From the NCBI GenBank assembly GCA_046590705.1, contig JBKJUK010000305.1, forward strand, positions 1-10,235: a stretch of 10,235 nucleotides of DNA, given 5' to 3'. Below the pieces are notes generated by a model. That model saw nothing but the letters and a program-made list of their open reading frames with translations, had not been told where the DNA came from and ran no database searches. How positions within the stretch are numbered: position 1 is the stretch's first letter; each line of letters begins with the position of its first letter. Of the stretch, positions 1 through 5,826 are shown in pieces. Source of the stretch: JBKJUK01 sp046590705 (GTDB lineage Bacteria; Acidobacteriota; Thermoanaerobaculia; Gp7-AA8). The translations under genes were made by a program, and so were the position numbers.

Positions 1-743
1 GAGCAGGTCGCGGAAATGGACCTCGATCCTGCACGTACCAGCGCTTCCACTGTGTTGATGAGCGTTCCAGCGGTATCAATGATGTCATCGACGATCACCA
101 CATTCCTGCCGTTCACGTCACCGATGATATTCATCACTTCGGTCTGATTGGCCGCGAAGCGGCGCTTGTCGATGATGGCCAGAGTGGCTCCGAGCCGTTT
201 CGCGTAGGCCCGGGCCCTTTCCACACCGCCGGCATCCGGGGCGACGATGGTGAGGTCGGTCATATTCATCGCGGTGAGATGCTTGATGATCACCGGTGCC
301 GCGAAAAGATGATCCACAGGAATGTTGAAGAATCCCTGAATCTGTGGCGCATGCAGATCGATGGTGAGTACGCGATCGGCCCCGGCTGCCTGCAGTAGAT
401 CAGCGGCAAGCTTCGAAGTGATGGGAACGCGTGGCTTGTCTTTTCTGTCCTGGCGAGCGTAGCCGTAATACGGAAGTACCGCCGTTACGCGACTCGCAGA
501 TGAGCGCTTGAACGCGTCGAGCATGATGAGGAGCTCGAGCAAATTGTCATTGACCGGCGGACAGGTCGGTTGAATGATGAAGACGTCCGCACCACGAACA
601 TTCTCATCAATCTGCACGTAATTCTCGCCATCAGAAAAGTTGTAGAGGGCGACTTTTCCAGGTTCGGTACCGAGAATTGAGCAGATCTCCGTACCGAGCG
701 TCGGATGAGCTCGTCCGGAGAAGACTTTTAGCGGGCCATACAT
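1..743 (-). CDS. prs: Ribose-phosphate pyrophosphokinase (PRPP synthetase), C-terminus beyond the window
   Basis: This enzyme makes 5-phosphoribosyl-1-pyrophosphate from ribose 5-phosphate and ATP in the cytoplasm, for nucleotide, His and Trp synthesis. The 247 residues visible start MYGPLKVFSGRAHP. They show the flexible-loop motif PYYGYARQDRK (about residues 91-101), the DLHAPQIQGFF segment with His131 (129-139), a KRR triplet (193-195) and the PRPP-binding loop VIVDDIIDTAGT (216-227). The family is normally a little over 310 residues, so about 65 C-terminal residues are missing because the window ends, not because the gene is broken. The ATG is preceded by purine-rich AGAAAGAAG, which can act as a ribosome binding site, and a TATAAT box lies further upstream. 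The gene is divergent from the tRNA gene. Confidence 0.96.
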   Translation of the reverse strand, partial: MYGPLKVFSGRAHPTLGTEICSILGTEPGKVALYNFSDGENYVQIDENVRGADVFIIQPTCPPVNDNLLELLIMLDAFKRSSASRVTAVLPYYGYARQDRKDKPRVPITSKLAADLLQAAGADRVLTIDLHAPQIQGFFNIPVDHLFAAPVIIKHLTAMNMTDLTIVAPDAGGVERARAYAKRLGATLAIIDKRRFAANQTEVMNIIGDVNGRNVVIVDDIIDTAGTLINTVEALVRAGSRSISATC

Positions 744-776
744 CTTCTTTCTGGTCACGGAGCGCTCGACGGCGGG

Positions 777-782
777 ATTATA
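777..782 (-). promoter_or_regulatory. -10 box of the prs promoter (TATAAT)
   Basis: A perfect TATAAT is read on the minus strand, 33 nt before the prs ATG. It predicts a leader of roughly 25-30 nt holding the AGAAAGAAG ribosome binding site. I see no good -35 box 16-18 bp further up. The call rests on the perfect hexamer and its position. Confidence 0.5.
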
Positions 783-864
783 CAAAGCACGAGGCTTTCG
801 TGCGCAGAAACTTTGCACTTCAGCGAAATGTTTCTGGTAAGCGAGGTCGGCACGAGGTCACTTC

Positions 865-893
865 TTACGAAACGAAGCCGTTTCGATTAGAAT
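865..893 (+). promoter_or_regulatory. Putative promoter of tRNA-Arg
   Basis: TAGAAT at 888-893 lies about 20 bp before the mature tRNA 5' end, with a weak -35 candidate (TTACGA, 865-870) at 17-bp spacing. Predicted transcription starts near 900, leaving a short 5' leader for RNase P. The -10 to -35 spacer is almost filled by a perfect dyad (868-885), listed separately. Confidence 0.4.
868..885. repeat. Perfect 7-bp inverted repeat in the prs/tRNA-Arg divergent region
   Basis: CGAAACG (868-874), the loop AAGC, then CGTTTCG (879-885). No T-run follows on either strand, so a terminator is unlikely. Its place between the putative -35 and -10 of the tRNA promoter would suit an operator, but no regulator is encoded nearby. 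Confidence 0.4.
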
Positions 894-913
894 CCCGCCG
901 CTCACCTTCCAGT

Positions 914-990
914 GGGCCCATAGCTCAGCTGGATAGAGTGCCGGTTTCCGAAACCGTAGGTCGTAGGTTCGAATCCTACTGGGCGCACCA
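914..990 (+). tRNA. tRNA-Arg, anticodon CCG (decodes CGG), CCA encoded
   Basis: A complete cloverleaf can be traced. It has T8 A9, a D-stem GCTC/GAGT with D-loop AGCTGGATA, and an anticodon loop TTCCGAA with CCG at 948-950. The variable region is AGGTC, the T-arm is GTAGG-TTCGAAT-CCTAC, and the discriminator A is followed by an encoded CCA (988-990). Anticodon CCG identifies an arginine tRNA for CGG. Two positions that normally pair do not: G2 faces G71 in the acceptor stem (915/985) and C27 faces T43 in the anticodon stem (941/957). The other stem positions pair, counting the G10-T25 wobble. It is probably still functional, but the acceptor mismatch is unusual. Confidence 0.93.
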
Positions 991-1027
991 ACTTCCTTCA
1001 CCTGCGATGGCCCCGCGAAATGCGGGC

Positions 1028-1033
1028 TAGAAT
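1028..1033 (+). promoter_or_regulatory. -10 box (TAGAAT) placed for leaderless transcription
   Basis: TAGAAT ends 7 nt before the ATG at 1041, so a transcript starting at the usual distance would begin at or next to the start codon. No Shine-Dalgarno sequence is visible. This favours ATG 1041 over the in-frame ATGs at 1020 and 1032, which lie before or inside the box. The -35 region is weak, so read-through from the tRNA gene is an alternative. Confidence 0.45.
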
Positions 1034-1040
1034 GGGCTGC

Positions 1041-1544
1041 ATGGAGAACCCTTCCCGCCGCGTGATCGTGAGCGCCAGCGACAAGACCATCCGCGGCTTC
1101 ACCACGCTCGCGCTCCTCTACGGCGGATTCGATGTGAGGCCACTCACGGCTGAAGAGGTCAGCGTCGAACCCGCGCTCTCCGACGCCATTCTCGTACTCG
1201 ACTATCAGACAGCGCGCGATTTCACGAGCGATCCGGCCTTGAGAAAAAAGACCATCGTCCTGGCCAGCGCTTCTGAGCAGCAGGCTCTGAACGAAATGGA
1301 GGGCGAACCCTGGTTTTCGCTTCTGAGACTTCCGCCGGATGCGCAGGCACTGGTGGCAATGGTCAGACGATGTGCGGGGATCGCGGAGGTTATTACTCCT
1401 GCGCAGCCGCTCGTAGAGCGGGATCAGCCTGCGGATACGGCAGTGGTGCCTGCGAACAGAAAGGTCCAGGTCAAGCCAGCCGCCTCACGCAAGGAAGCAG
1501 CTAAGCCCGCGCAGAAACGCACCACGCCGAAGCGTCTTCGATGA
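1041..1544 (+). CDS. Hypothetical protein with degenerate receiver-like (CheY-like) domain and basic tail
   Basis: A 167-residue protein of unknown function. Residues 1 to about 115 follow the order of a response-regulator receiver domain. A first strand RVIVSASD is followed by a strand DAILVLDY whose Asp matches the phosphorylation site, then KKTIVLASAS with a Ser at the Ser/Thr switch, and LLRLPPDAQALVAMVRR. In the last segment Arg stands where the conserved Lys before Pro is expected. The first acidic pair is reduced to one Asp, so this may be a pseudo-receiver. The last 35 or so residues are rich in Lys, Arg, Ala and Pro and probably disordered or nucleic-acid binding. No histidine kinase is adjacent. 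The start was chosen from the -10 box spacing; 1020 and 1032 are in-frame alternatives. That it is a gene is fairly secure; the receiver reading is inference. Confidence 0.7.
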   Translation: MENPSRRVIVSASDKTIRGFTTLALLYGGFDVRPLTAEEVSVEPALSDAILVLDYQTARDFTSDPALRKKTIVLASASEQQALNEMEGEPWFSLLRLPPDAQALVAMVRRCAGIAEVITPAQPLVERDQPADTAVVPANRKVQVKPAASRKEAAKPAQKRTTPKRLR

Positions 1545-1661
1545 GCAACCTGACCCGGTAACAGACGACTTGGATTCCACCAGAAGTCATCCCGAGCCCC
1601 GAACCGCTCTGCGCGGCGACTGAGAAAAAGAAACAGGATCGCTGTGCATCAGCAGGAGCGC

Positions 1662-1812
1662 CGTCATTCCGAGCGGCGGGATGGGTGGGTGCGAGGAATC
1701 TACGCACAGGGACCGCGCTGTAAATATTGAGCGCGAACCTTGTGCGTAGATTCCTCAGTCGCAATCCTGTCTGCGCTCGCCATCGAGCGCGGCGCGCTCC
1801 TTCGGAATGACG
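1662..1812. repeat. 151-bp nested palindromic intergenic element
   Basis: The outer arms CGTCATTCCGA (1662-1672) and TCGGAATGACG (1802-1812) pair perfectly. Inner arms at 1693-1710 (GAGGAATCTACGCACAGG) and 1739-1756 pair at 17 of 18 positions. The innermost CGCGCT (1714-1719) and AGCGCG (1730-1735) close a 10-nt AT-rich loop. A second small hairpin, GCGCTCG/CGAGCGC with a CCAT loop, lies at 1773-1790. It encodes no protein. It resembles the short dispersed palindromic elements (REP or MITE type) of bacterial intergenic DNA. Copy number cannot be judged from this window, apart from the partial fragment at 1586-1597. Confidence 0.75.
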
Positions 1813-1864
1813 TTGCTGCTCACCGGCCCTGTACGAACGATCCTGCCTACTTTTTTACTTCATC

Positions 1865-1892
1865 GTTCTGCGTTCTGAGTTCTGCGTTCATC
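1865..1892. repeat. 7-bp tandem repeat, four units (GTTCTGC type)
   Basis: GTTCTGC, GTTCTGA, GTTCTGC and GTTCATC follow each other directly. The unit length is the same as in the G-rich arrays elsewhere in the window, although the sequence differs. Confidence 0.7.
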
Positions 1893-1922
1893 AGCCGCAC
1901 CAACAACCCCCAAAAAATAAAA

Positions 1923-2261
1923 TCAGGCGAAGCTGGCCACCGCGTCCTCTTCACTTTCGTGAACCTCGAACATAGGCAGCACCCGAGTCAGGTGCAGTGT
2001 GTGACGAACGCGATCGTGCGGCTGCAGGAGCTTGAGTGAGGCGCCGAAGCGTTCGGAAATCTTACGGCTCTGCACCAGTTCACCGAGGCCCATGCTGTCG
2101 ATCGAATCGACTTTGGCCAGGTTCAGGAGAATCTTCTTATGGTCCAGCGCAAGAAGCTGGTTGATGACTTCAGAGAGAAGTTCGTCGCCAACACCTGCGA
2201 CCAGTCTTCCCTCGAAATCGACTACGACGACATCGCCTTCTTTTCTTACATCTACATGCAT
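1923..2261 (-). CDS. STAS-domain protein, anti-sigma-factor antagonist (SpoIIAA/RsbV type)
   Basis: A single STAS domain of 112 residues, the usual size of SpoIIAA/RsbV proteins. These cytoplasmic proteins bind an anti-sigma-factor kinase and free its sigma factor in a way controlled by Ser phosphorylation. The alternating strand-helix pattern starts MHVDVRKEGDVVVVDFEGRL. The signature DSIDSMGLG (residues 52-60) puts Ser56 at the phosphorylated position, in Asp-Ser-x-Gly context. The frame runs open upstream to 2360, but those residues are non-conserved and cross a G-rich repeat. ATG 2261 fits the domain start and the promoter; ATG 2276 is less likely because it overlaps the -10 box. No kinase or phosphatase partner is in the window, so the regulated pathway is unknown. 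A role in organising another signalling or surface system is equally possible. Confidence 0.88.
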   Translation of the reverse strand: MHVDVRKEGDVVVVDFEGRLVAGVGDELLSEVINQLLALDHKKILLNLAKVDSIDSMGLGELVQSRKISERFGASLKLLQPHDRVRHTLHLTRVLPMFEVHESEEDAVASFA

Positions 2262-2271
2262 AGTGTGGCGG

Positions 2272-2300
2272 ATCATACAACGACGGAAACAGCTTGTCAG
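2272..2300 (-). promoter_or_regulatory. Sigma-70-like promoter of the STAS gene (CTGACA-17 bp-TATGAT)
   Basis: On the minus strand, CTGACA (2300-2295) is separated by exactly 17 bp from TATGAT (2277-2272), each matching the consensus at 5 of 6 positions. This is the best promoter in the window. The -10 box ends 10 nt before the ATG, so the leader would be only a few nt and no ribosome binding site is seen. Confidence 0.65.
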
Positions 2301-2310
2301 CCGGATACAC

Positions 2311-2338
2311 CGGGCCGGGGGCCGGGGGCTGGGGGCCG
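2311..2338 (+). repeat. G-rich heptamer array, copy A (G-quadruplex-capable)
   Basis: The plus strand reads GGG-CC-GGGGG-CC-GGGGG-CT-GGGGG, a 7-nt period of GGGGGCC-like units with four G-runs of three or more. It lies 10 bp upstream of the STAS -35 box. Confidence 0.8.
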
Positions 2339-2545
2339 AAGTAGAGGAAACGGCATACACACGCTCACATGCGCGACGTCATTTCGATGAGCGCGAGAAG
2401 GGTTGCTGGCGCGAGGTTGTCCCCGCACACCGAGTCTGCGAGGAACGGAGATTCCCCTTCGCGGTTTCGGCTGCGGATCAATTGCGACCCAGGCGAATAC
2501 AGGAAGGACGACCCGAATGCGAACGTAAGTGCCGTTCGCTCCTAC

Positions 2546-2566
2546 TCCGGCCCCCAGACCCCGGCC
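2546..2566 (-). repeat. G-rich heptamer array, copy B (short)
   Basis: The minus strand carries GGCCGGGGTCTGGGGGCCGG, with only two long G-runs. It begins 5 bp past the PilB stop codon, so it would be near the 3' end of that transcript. Confidence 0.75.
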
Positions 2567-2571
2567 TGCCG

Positions 2572-4368
2572 TCAGATCCCCGTGACGCGAATGACCTCTT
2601 CGAAGGTCGTGGAACCCTCGGCGAGTTTTCTCAGTGCCGACTGCCGCAGAGTTCGCATCCCTCGCTTGACCGCCATTTCCTTGATCTTCACGAAATCATC
2701 GGCACGATCGATGGCATCTCGGATGGAGCTGTCGACCGGCAGCAGCTCGAAAATCCCTGTGCGCCCGTAGTAGCCCGTGGTCCTGCAGCGGATGCAGCCA
2801 CCTCCTTCCTTGACGATGATCCGCTTGCCCTGGGGAGCCTGAAGGTTGAGCATCCCCGCTTCTTCCACCGTGAGTGGACGATTCTGCTTGCAGTCCTCGC
2901 AGATCTTTCGCAGAAGCCGCTGGGCCATTGTGCCTATGAGAGTCGATGAAATCAGAAAGGGCTGAATGCCGAGGTCGAGCAGACGTGTCACGGACGAGGC
3001 CGCGTCATTAGTATGCAGCGTCGAGAAGACCAGATGGCCTGTGAGTGCGGCCTGCACAGCGTTCTGTGCAGTCTCGGCATCGCGAATTTCTCCGACCATG
3101 ATGATATCGGGGTCCTGTCGAAGAATGGTCCTGAGCGCCGAGGCGAAGGTGATGCCGATCTTGTTCTGCACGGCGGTCTGATTGAAATCGTCGTAGACCA
3201 TCTCCACAGGGTCTTCGATGGTCACGATGTTGATCTCGGGGGTGTAGAGAAACTTCAGTGCAGAGTAAAGCGTGACGGTCTTTCCCGAACCTGTCGGACC
3301 GGTGACCAGAATGATTCCGTGCGGACGCTTGATCCATTCGCCGAAGGTTCGAAGTTCGTCCTCGTAGAAGCCGAGACCTGAGAGATCGCGGATCAGGATG
3401 TCCGGATCAAAGATTCGCATGACTACTTTCTCGCCGAAGGCTGTGGGGAGCGTGGACACACGCAACTCGATTTCCTTACCTTCTCGCTCGGTCTTGATGC
3501 GGCCGTCCTGCGGTCGCCGTTTTTCAGCGATATCCATGCGGCACATAGTCTTGAGTCGCGAGGTCACAGCGAGATTCACGAGCTTCGGTACACGTTGAAT
3601 CTCGTGCAGAACCCCGTCGATGCGGAAGCGGATCTGGGCGTACTCCCGCTTCGGCTCGATGTGAATGTCGGAGGCGCGGGAATCGTAAGCGTGCTGCAGC
3701 AGATAGTCGACGGCGTTGACCACATGCTGGTCACTGGTCTCGATGTCGGCGCCACTTTTGAGTTTTACATACTGTTCGAGATTTCCGAGATCGAAACCGC
3801 CCTTCAGATCACGTTCGGCTTTATTGACTGAGGCCCGGAAGCCGTAGAACTCGCTGATGACCTGCATGATGTCGGACTCGGCGGCCACCACCGGTTCGAG
3901 CTCGGACTGCACCATCATCCTGTACGAATCCAGGCCGGCCACATCGAATGGATTCACGACTGCGACGACGAGGCGGCCGTCGCGCATCTGGATGGGCATC
4001 ATTTTGTGCTTGCGTGCGAAAGGGCGGGAGATCTTCTTCTCGATGAAATCGATGTCGAGCTTCAGTGGATCGATCTTGAAAAAGGGAAGATGAGCCTCTT
4101 CCGCAATCAGCCGCGCGAGTAGGAATTCGTCAATACGCGTTCCCTGACCGGAGGCATCAGTCAGATTGAGGGCCACGACCTCCTTGAAGAGGCTGGGTAT
4201 CTCCTCTCCTCGGATTTTGGCGCGGCTCTGGGCCTTGAACTGACGGTCGAGATTCTCGAGTTCACCTCGCTGCTTATCGTCGATGAAGCCGGCGTTTCGA
4301 AGAAGGTCGCCTACATACGAAATTGTGATGTCGATCGACTTGCGCGACGGAACTGGAGTCGTGGTCAC
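2572..4368 (-). CDS. pilB: Type IV pilus assembly / type II secretion ATPase (PilB/GspE family)
   Basis: A cytoplasmic hexameric ATPase that powers type IV pilus extension or type II secretion pseudopilus assembly. The 598 residues fit the family. An MshEN/T2SSE-N type domain spans about 60-175. The nucleotide-binding core follows, with Asp-box ASDIHIEP (232-239) and RIDG (249-252), Walker A GPTGSGKT (357-364), Walker B DPDIIMVGE (419-427) and His-box GHLVFSTLHTND (444-455). Four Cys that bind zinc in this family follow (Cys490, Cys493, Cys525, Cys528). All motifs are intact. The start is GTG at 4368, 6 nt after a TACAAT box and without a visible Shine-Dalgarno. No pilC, pilT or other pilus genes are adjacent, so PilB versus GspE cannot be settled from context; the Cys motif occurs in both. 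Confidence 0.93.
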   Translation of the reverse strand: MTTTPVPSRKSIDITISYVGDLLRNAGFIDDKQRGELENLDRQFKAQSRAKIRGEEIPSLFKEVVALNLTDASGQGTRIDEFLLARLIAEEAHLPFFKIDPLKLDIDFIEKKISRPFARKHKMMPIQMRDGRLVVAVVNPFDVAGLDSYRMMVQSELEPVVAAESDIMQVISEFYGFRASVNKAERDLKGGFDLGNLEQYVKLKSGADIETSDQHVVNAVDYLLQHAYDSRASDIHIEPKREYAQIRFRIDGVLHEIQRVPKLVNLAVTSRLKTMCRMDIAEKRRPQDGRIKTEREGKEIELRVSTLPTAFGEKVVMRIFDPDILIRDLSGLGFYEDELRTFGEWIKRPHGIILVTGPTGSGKTVTLYSALKFLYTPEINIVTIEDPVEMVYDDFNQTAVQNKIGITFASALRTILRQDPDIIMVGEIRDAETAQNAVQAALTGHLVFSTLHTNDAASSVTRLLDLGIQPFLISSTLIGTMAQRLLRKICEDCKQNRPLTVEEAGMLNLQAPQGKRIIVKEGGGCIRCRTTGYYGRTGIFELLPVDSSIRDAIDRADDFVKIKEMAVKRGMRTLRQSALRKLAEGSTTFEEVIRVTGI

Positions 4369-4374
4369 CGGTGA

Positions 4375-4380
4375 ATTGTA
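4375..4380 (-). promoter_or_regulatory. -10 box (TACAAT) of the PilB/GspE gene
   Basis: On the minus strand TACAAT is separated from the GTG start by 6 nt, so a leaderless mRNA is predicted. No -35 match is seen; that region abuts G-rich array C. Confidence 0.5.
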
Positions 4381-4399
4381 CGTGAGAGCGTTGAACTGC

Positions 4400-4427
4400 G
4401 GGCCGGGGGCCGGAGTCTGGGGGCCGG
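4400..4427 (+). repeat. G-rich heptamer array, copy C
   Basis: The plus strand reads GGGCC, GGGGGCC, GGAGTCT, GGGGGCC and GGAG: 7-nt units with two A interruptions. It lies immediately upstream of the PilB -10 region and is inverted relative to copy D across the same gap. Confidence 0.8.
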
Positions 4428-4476
4428 AGTGGAAGCGGAAACATCAAAAACTCGAATGTACTTTGCAGCTGCCTCT

Positions 4477-4508
4477 ACCCCGGCCCCCGGCCCCCAGACC
4501 CCGGCCCG
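4477..4508 (-). repeat. G-rich heptamer array, copy D (G-quadruplex-capable)
   Basis: On the minus strand: CGGGCC, GGGGTCT, GGGGGCC, GGGGGCC, GGGGTA. It begins 3 bp past the methyltransferase stop codon, so it could be in the 3' end of that mRNA. Paired with copy C it could form a long imperfect hairpin. Confidence 0.85.
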
Positions 4509-4511
4509 AAT

Positions 4512-5777
4512 TCAATCAAGGAACTGCAGCATCAGGCCCTTCAGGTATTCACTCTCGTGGCAGAAGATCGACACCGGATGATCGCTGCCGGCGCCGAGCC
4601 TGCGGACGATCGATACCCTCCGACCCGCATCGATGGCGGAAGCGAGGACGATCTGCTGAAACGTTTCGGGACTGAGATGGCCGGAACATGAGAAGGTCAA
4701 CATCCGGCCGCCTGACTTTACCGACTTCATGGCGAAAAGGTTGATGTCTTTGTATCCCCGTGCGGCGCGATCAATGTCACCTTTGGATTTGGCGAAAGCA
4801 GGCGGATCGCAGATCACGAGGTCGTCCCTGGTGCCTGCAGAGGCACGCTCGCGGAGATACTCGAAGACATCGGCAGCAGTGAACGACACCTTCGTCGATT
4901 GATTCAGCGCATGATTTCTACGCGCCAGCTCGAGCGCCGGTGCAGAGATGTCGACTTCACTGATCTCTGTCGCGCCTCCTGCGGCGGCGTAAACGCCGAA
5001 TGCGCCGCTGTAGCAGAACAGATTCAGCACGCTCTTTCCACGTGCCTCGTTTCGTACGAGTTGTCGATTGTCGCGTTGATCGAGGAAGAATCCTGTCTTC
5101 TGAGCGCCTTTGAGGCTGACCACGAAACGAAGATGATTCTCCAGAATCTCTACCTCTTCTCGCGGCTCACCTTCCAGCCGATCCTCCTGGCTCAGCTGCT
5201 CCTTGCGGCGGGCAGAAAGACTGTTCTTGATCAGCAGGGTTCGAGCGCCGAGCAGTTCAGAGAGAATCGGCAGAATCCAACCAGCAAGTCTGTCGAGCCC
5301 GGCCGAAGTGATTTCAACGACCGCGACGTCACCGAAGCGATCGACGATCAGCCCGCTCAGGTCATCCCCTTCCGAGTGGATCATCCTTGCCGCAGTGGTG
5401 GAGCCGTCAGTGAGGAGGTGCGCTCGACGAGCCACCGCGTCCCGCAGACGTTGCTCCAGCGTTGCAGCCTCGAGCGGTTTGTCGAACGTCAGCGCTCGCA
5501 ATCGAATCTGTGAATGCATCGAGTAGAAGCCGGAAGCGACGAATGCTCCTCTATTGTCGAAGAGGTCAGCGACAGCGGCGTTCTGCGCGCCCTCTTCCCG
5601 CTCGATTGAGCCGGAAAAGATCCAGGGGTGGCGATTCGAGATGGCGCGTTCCCGCCCTTTCGACAGAATCAGGCGACGACGGTTGGCAGAATCGAAGGCA
5701 GCGGCGCCGTACCCACTGGAAATGCGAACGGATTCGGCTGCCGATCCGGCGGTCGAATCTAATTCCTCGTCTTTCAT
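4512..5777 (-). CDS. rlmI: 23S rRNA (cytosine-C5)-methyltransferase, RlmI-like, SAM-dependent
   Basis: A cytoplasmic rRNA methyltransferase of the PUA plus Rossmann-fold family; E. coli RlmI makes m5C1962 in 23S rRNA. The 421 residues are slightly longer than RlmI because of an extra N-terminal segment of about 33 low-complexity residues. A PUA domain spans about 35-110 (LSKGRERAISNRHPWIFSGSI near its start). Then come QKTGFFLDQRDNR (226-238), the SAM-binding loop NLFCYSGAFG (252-261), DPPAFAKSK (324-332) and FSCSGHLS with the likely catalytic Cys364. The ATG at 5777 has a good Shine-Dalgarno (GGAG, 7-nt spacing), one of few in this window, and that sequence is part of a 7-bp repeat. The gene is divergent from the YbjN-domain gene. 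Target position is inferred from the family; related members modify other RNAs. Confidence 0.9.
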   Translation of the reverse strand: MKDEELDSTAGSAAESVRISSGYGAAAFDSANRRRLILSKGRERAISNRHPWIFSGSIEREEGAQNAAVADLFDNRGAFVASGFYSMHSQIRLRALTFDKPLEAATLEQRLRDAVARRAHLLTDGSTTAARMIHSEGDDLSGLIVDRFGDVAVVEITSAGLDRLAGWILPILSELLGARTLLIKNSLSARRKEQLSQEDRLEGEPREEVEILENHLRFVVSLKGAQKTGFFLDQRDNRQLVRNEARGKSVLNLFCYSGAFGVYAAAGGATEISEVDISAPALELARRNHALNQSTKVSFTAADVFEYLRERASAGTRDDLVICDPPAFAKSKGDIDRAARGYKDINLFAMKSVKSGGRMLTFSCSGHLSPETFQQIVLASAIDAGRRVSIVRRLGAGSDHPVSIFCHESEYLKGLMLQFLD

Positions 5778-5817
5778 CTTCGATCTCCGATCTGCAATCT
5801 TTCTCTTCCATCTCTAT
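5776..5817. repeat. 7-bp periodic array in the rlmI/YbjN divergent promoter
   Basis: ATCTTCG, ATCTCCG, ATCTGCA and ATCTTTC follow in register, then the degenerate TCTTCCA and TCTCTAT. It supplies the rlmI Shine-Dalgarno on one strand and the region before the YbjN -10 box on the other. Confidence 0.6.
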
Positions 5818-5820
5818 AAT
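5815..5820 (+). promoter_or_regulatory. -10 box (TATAAT) of the YbjN gene, possibly bidirectional
   Basis: A perfect TATAAT ends 6 nt before ATG 5827, predicting a leaderless mRNA. The opposite strand offers an overlapping hexamer CATTAT (5821-5816) with the key A at position 2 and T at position 6. It could serve rlmI with a leader of about 30 nt holding GGAG. The whole intergenic region is only 49 bp. Confidence 0.6.
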
Positions 5821-5826
5821 GCAGCC

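Larger units (their letters stand above)
1545..1922. other. 378-bp gene-free convergent gap filled with repeats
   Basis: The gap separates the 3' ends of two converging genes. It holds GTCATCCCGAGC (1586-1597), a fragment matching the left end of the large palindrome in 11 of 12 bases. The palindrome itself (1662-1812) and a 7-bp tandem repeat (1865-1892) follow. A T-rich stretch comes just after the STAS stop on the minus strand, with no convincing hairpin before it. I see no coding potential; short open frames here come from the palindrome. Confidence 0.6.
2301..2571. other. Gap between the STAS promoter and the PilB gene end, bounded by G-rich repeats
   Basis: About 270 bp with no gene that I can support. 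It carries G-rich heptamer array A (2311-2338) near the STAS promoter and array B (2546-2566) just past the PilB stop, in opposite orientations. The sequence between them is unremarkable. The open frames crossing it on the plus strand are extensions of antisense frames of the neighbours. Confidence 0.5.

Noticed and set aside
677..1030. 117-residue open frame on the plus strand crossing the tRNA
   Set aside because: It runs antisense to prs, through two promoters and straight through tRNA-Arg.
1886..1925. Rho-independent terminator after the STAS gene
   Set aside because: A T-rich run follows the stop on the minus strand, but only a 3-bp GC stem precedes it.
2262..2360. 33-residue N-terminal extension of the STAS protein
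   Set aside because: It is encoded by the promoter and the G-rich repeat A. The STAS domain is complete from Met at 2261.
2032..2949. 305-residue open frame on the plus strand
   Set aside because: It is antisense to the STAS gene and the PilB C-terminus, both with clear family motifs. Its own composition (Arg/Ser/Pro-rich) has no recognisable domain.
4899..5513. 204-residue open frame on the plus strand
   Set aside because: Antisense shadow of the RlmI-like methyltransferase, whose catalytic motifs are intact on the other strand.
2572..5777. A complete type IV pilus or type II secretion operon
   Set aside because: Only the ATPase gene is present; its neighbours are a STAS gene and an rRNA methyltransferase, each with its own signals.
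5554..5826. Upstream extension of the YbjN-domain gene (start at 5554)
   Set aside because: The added residues are antisense to rlmI and precede the TATAAT box at 5815-5820; the YbjN domain starts soon after ATG 5827.
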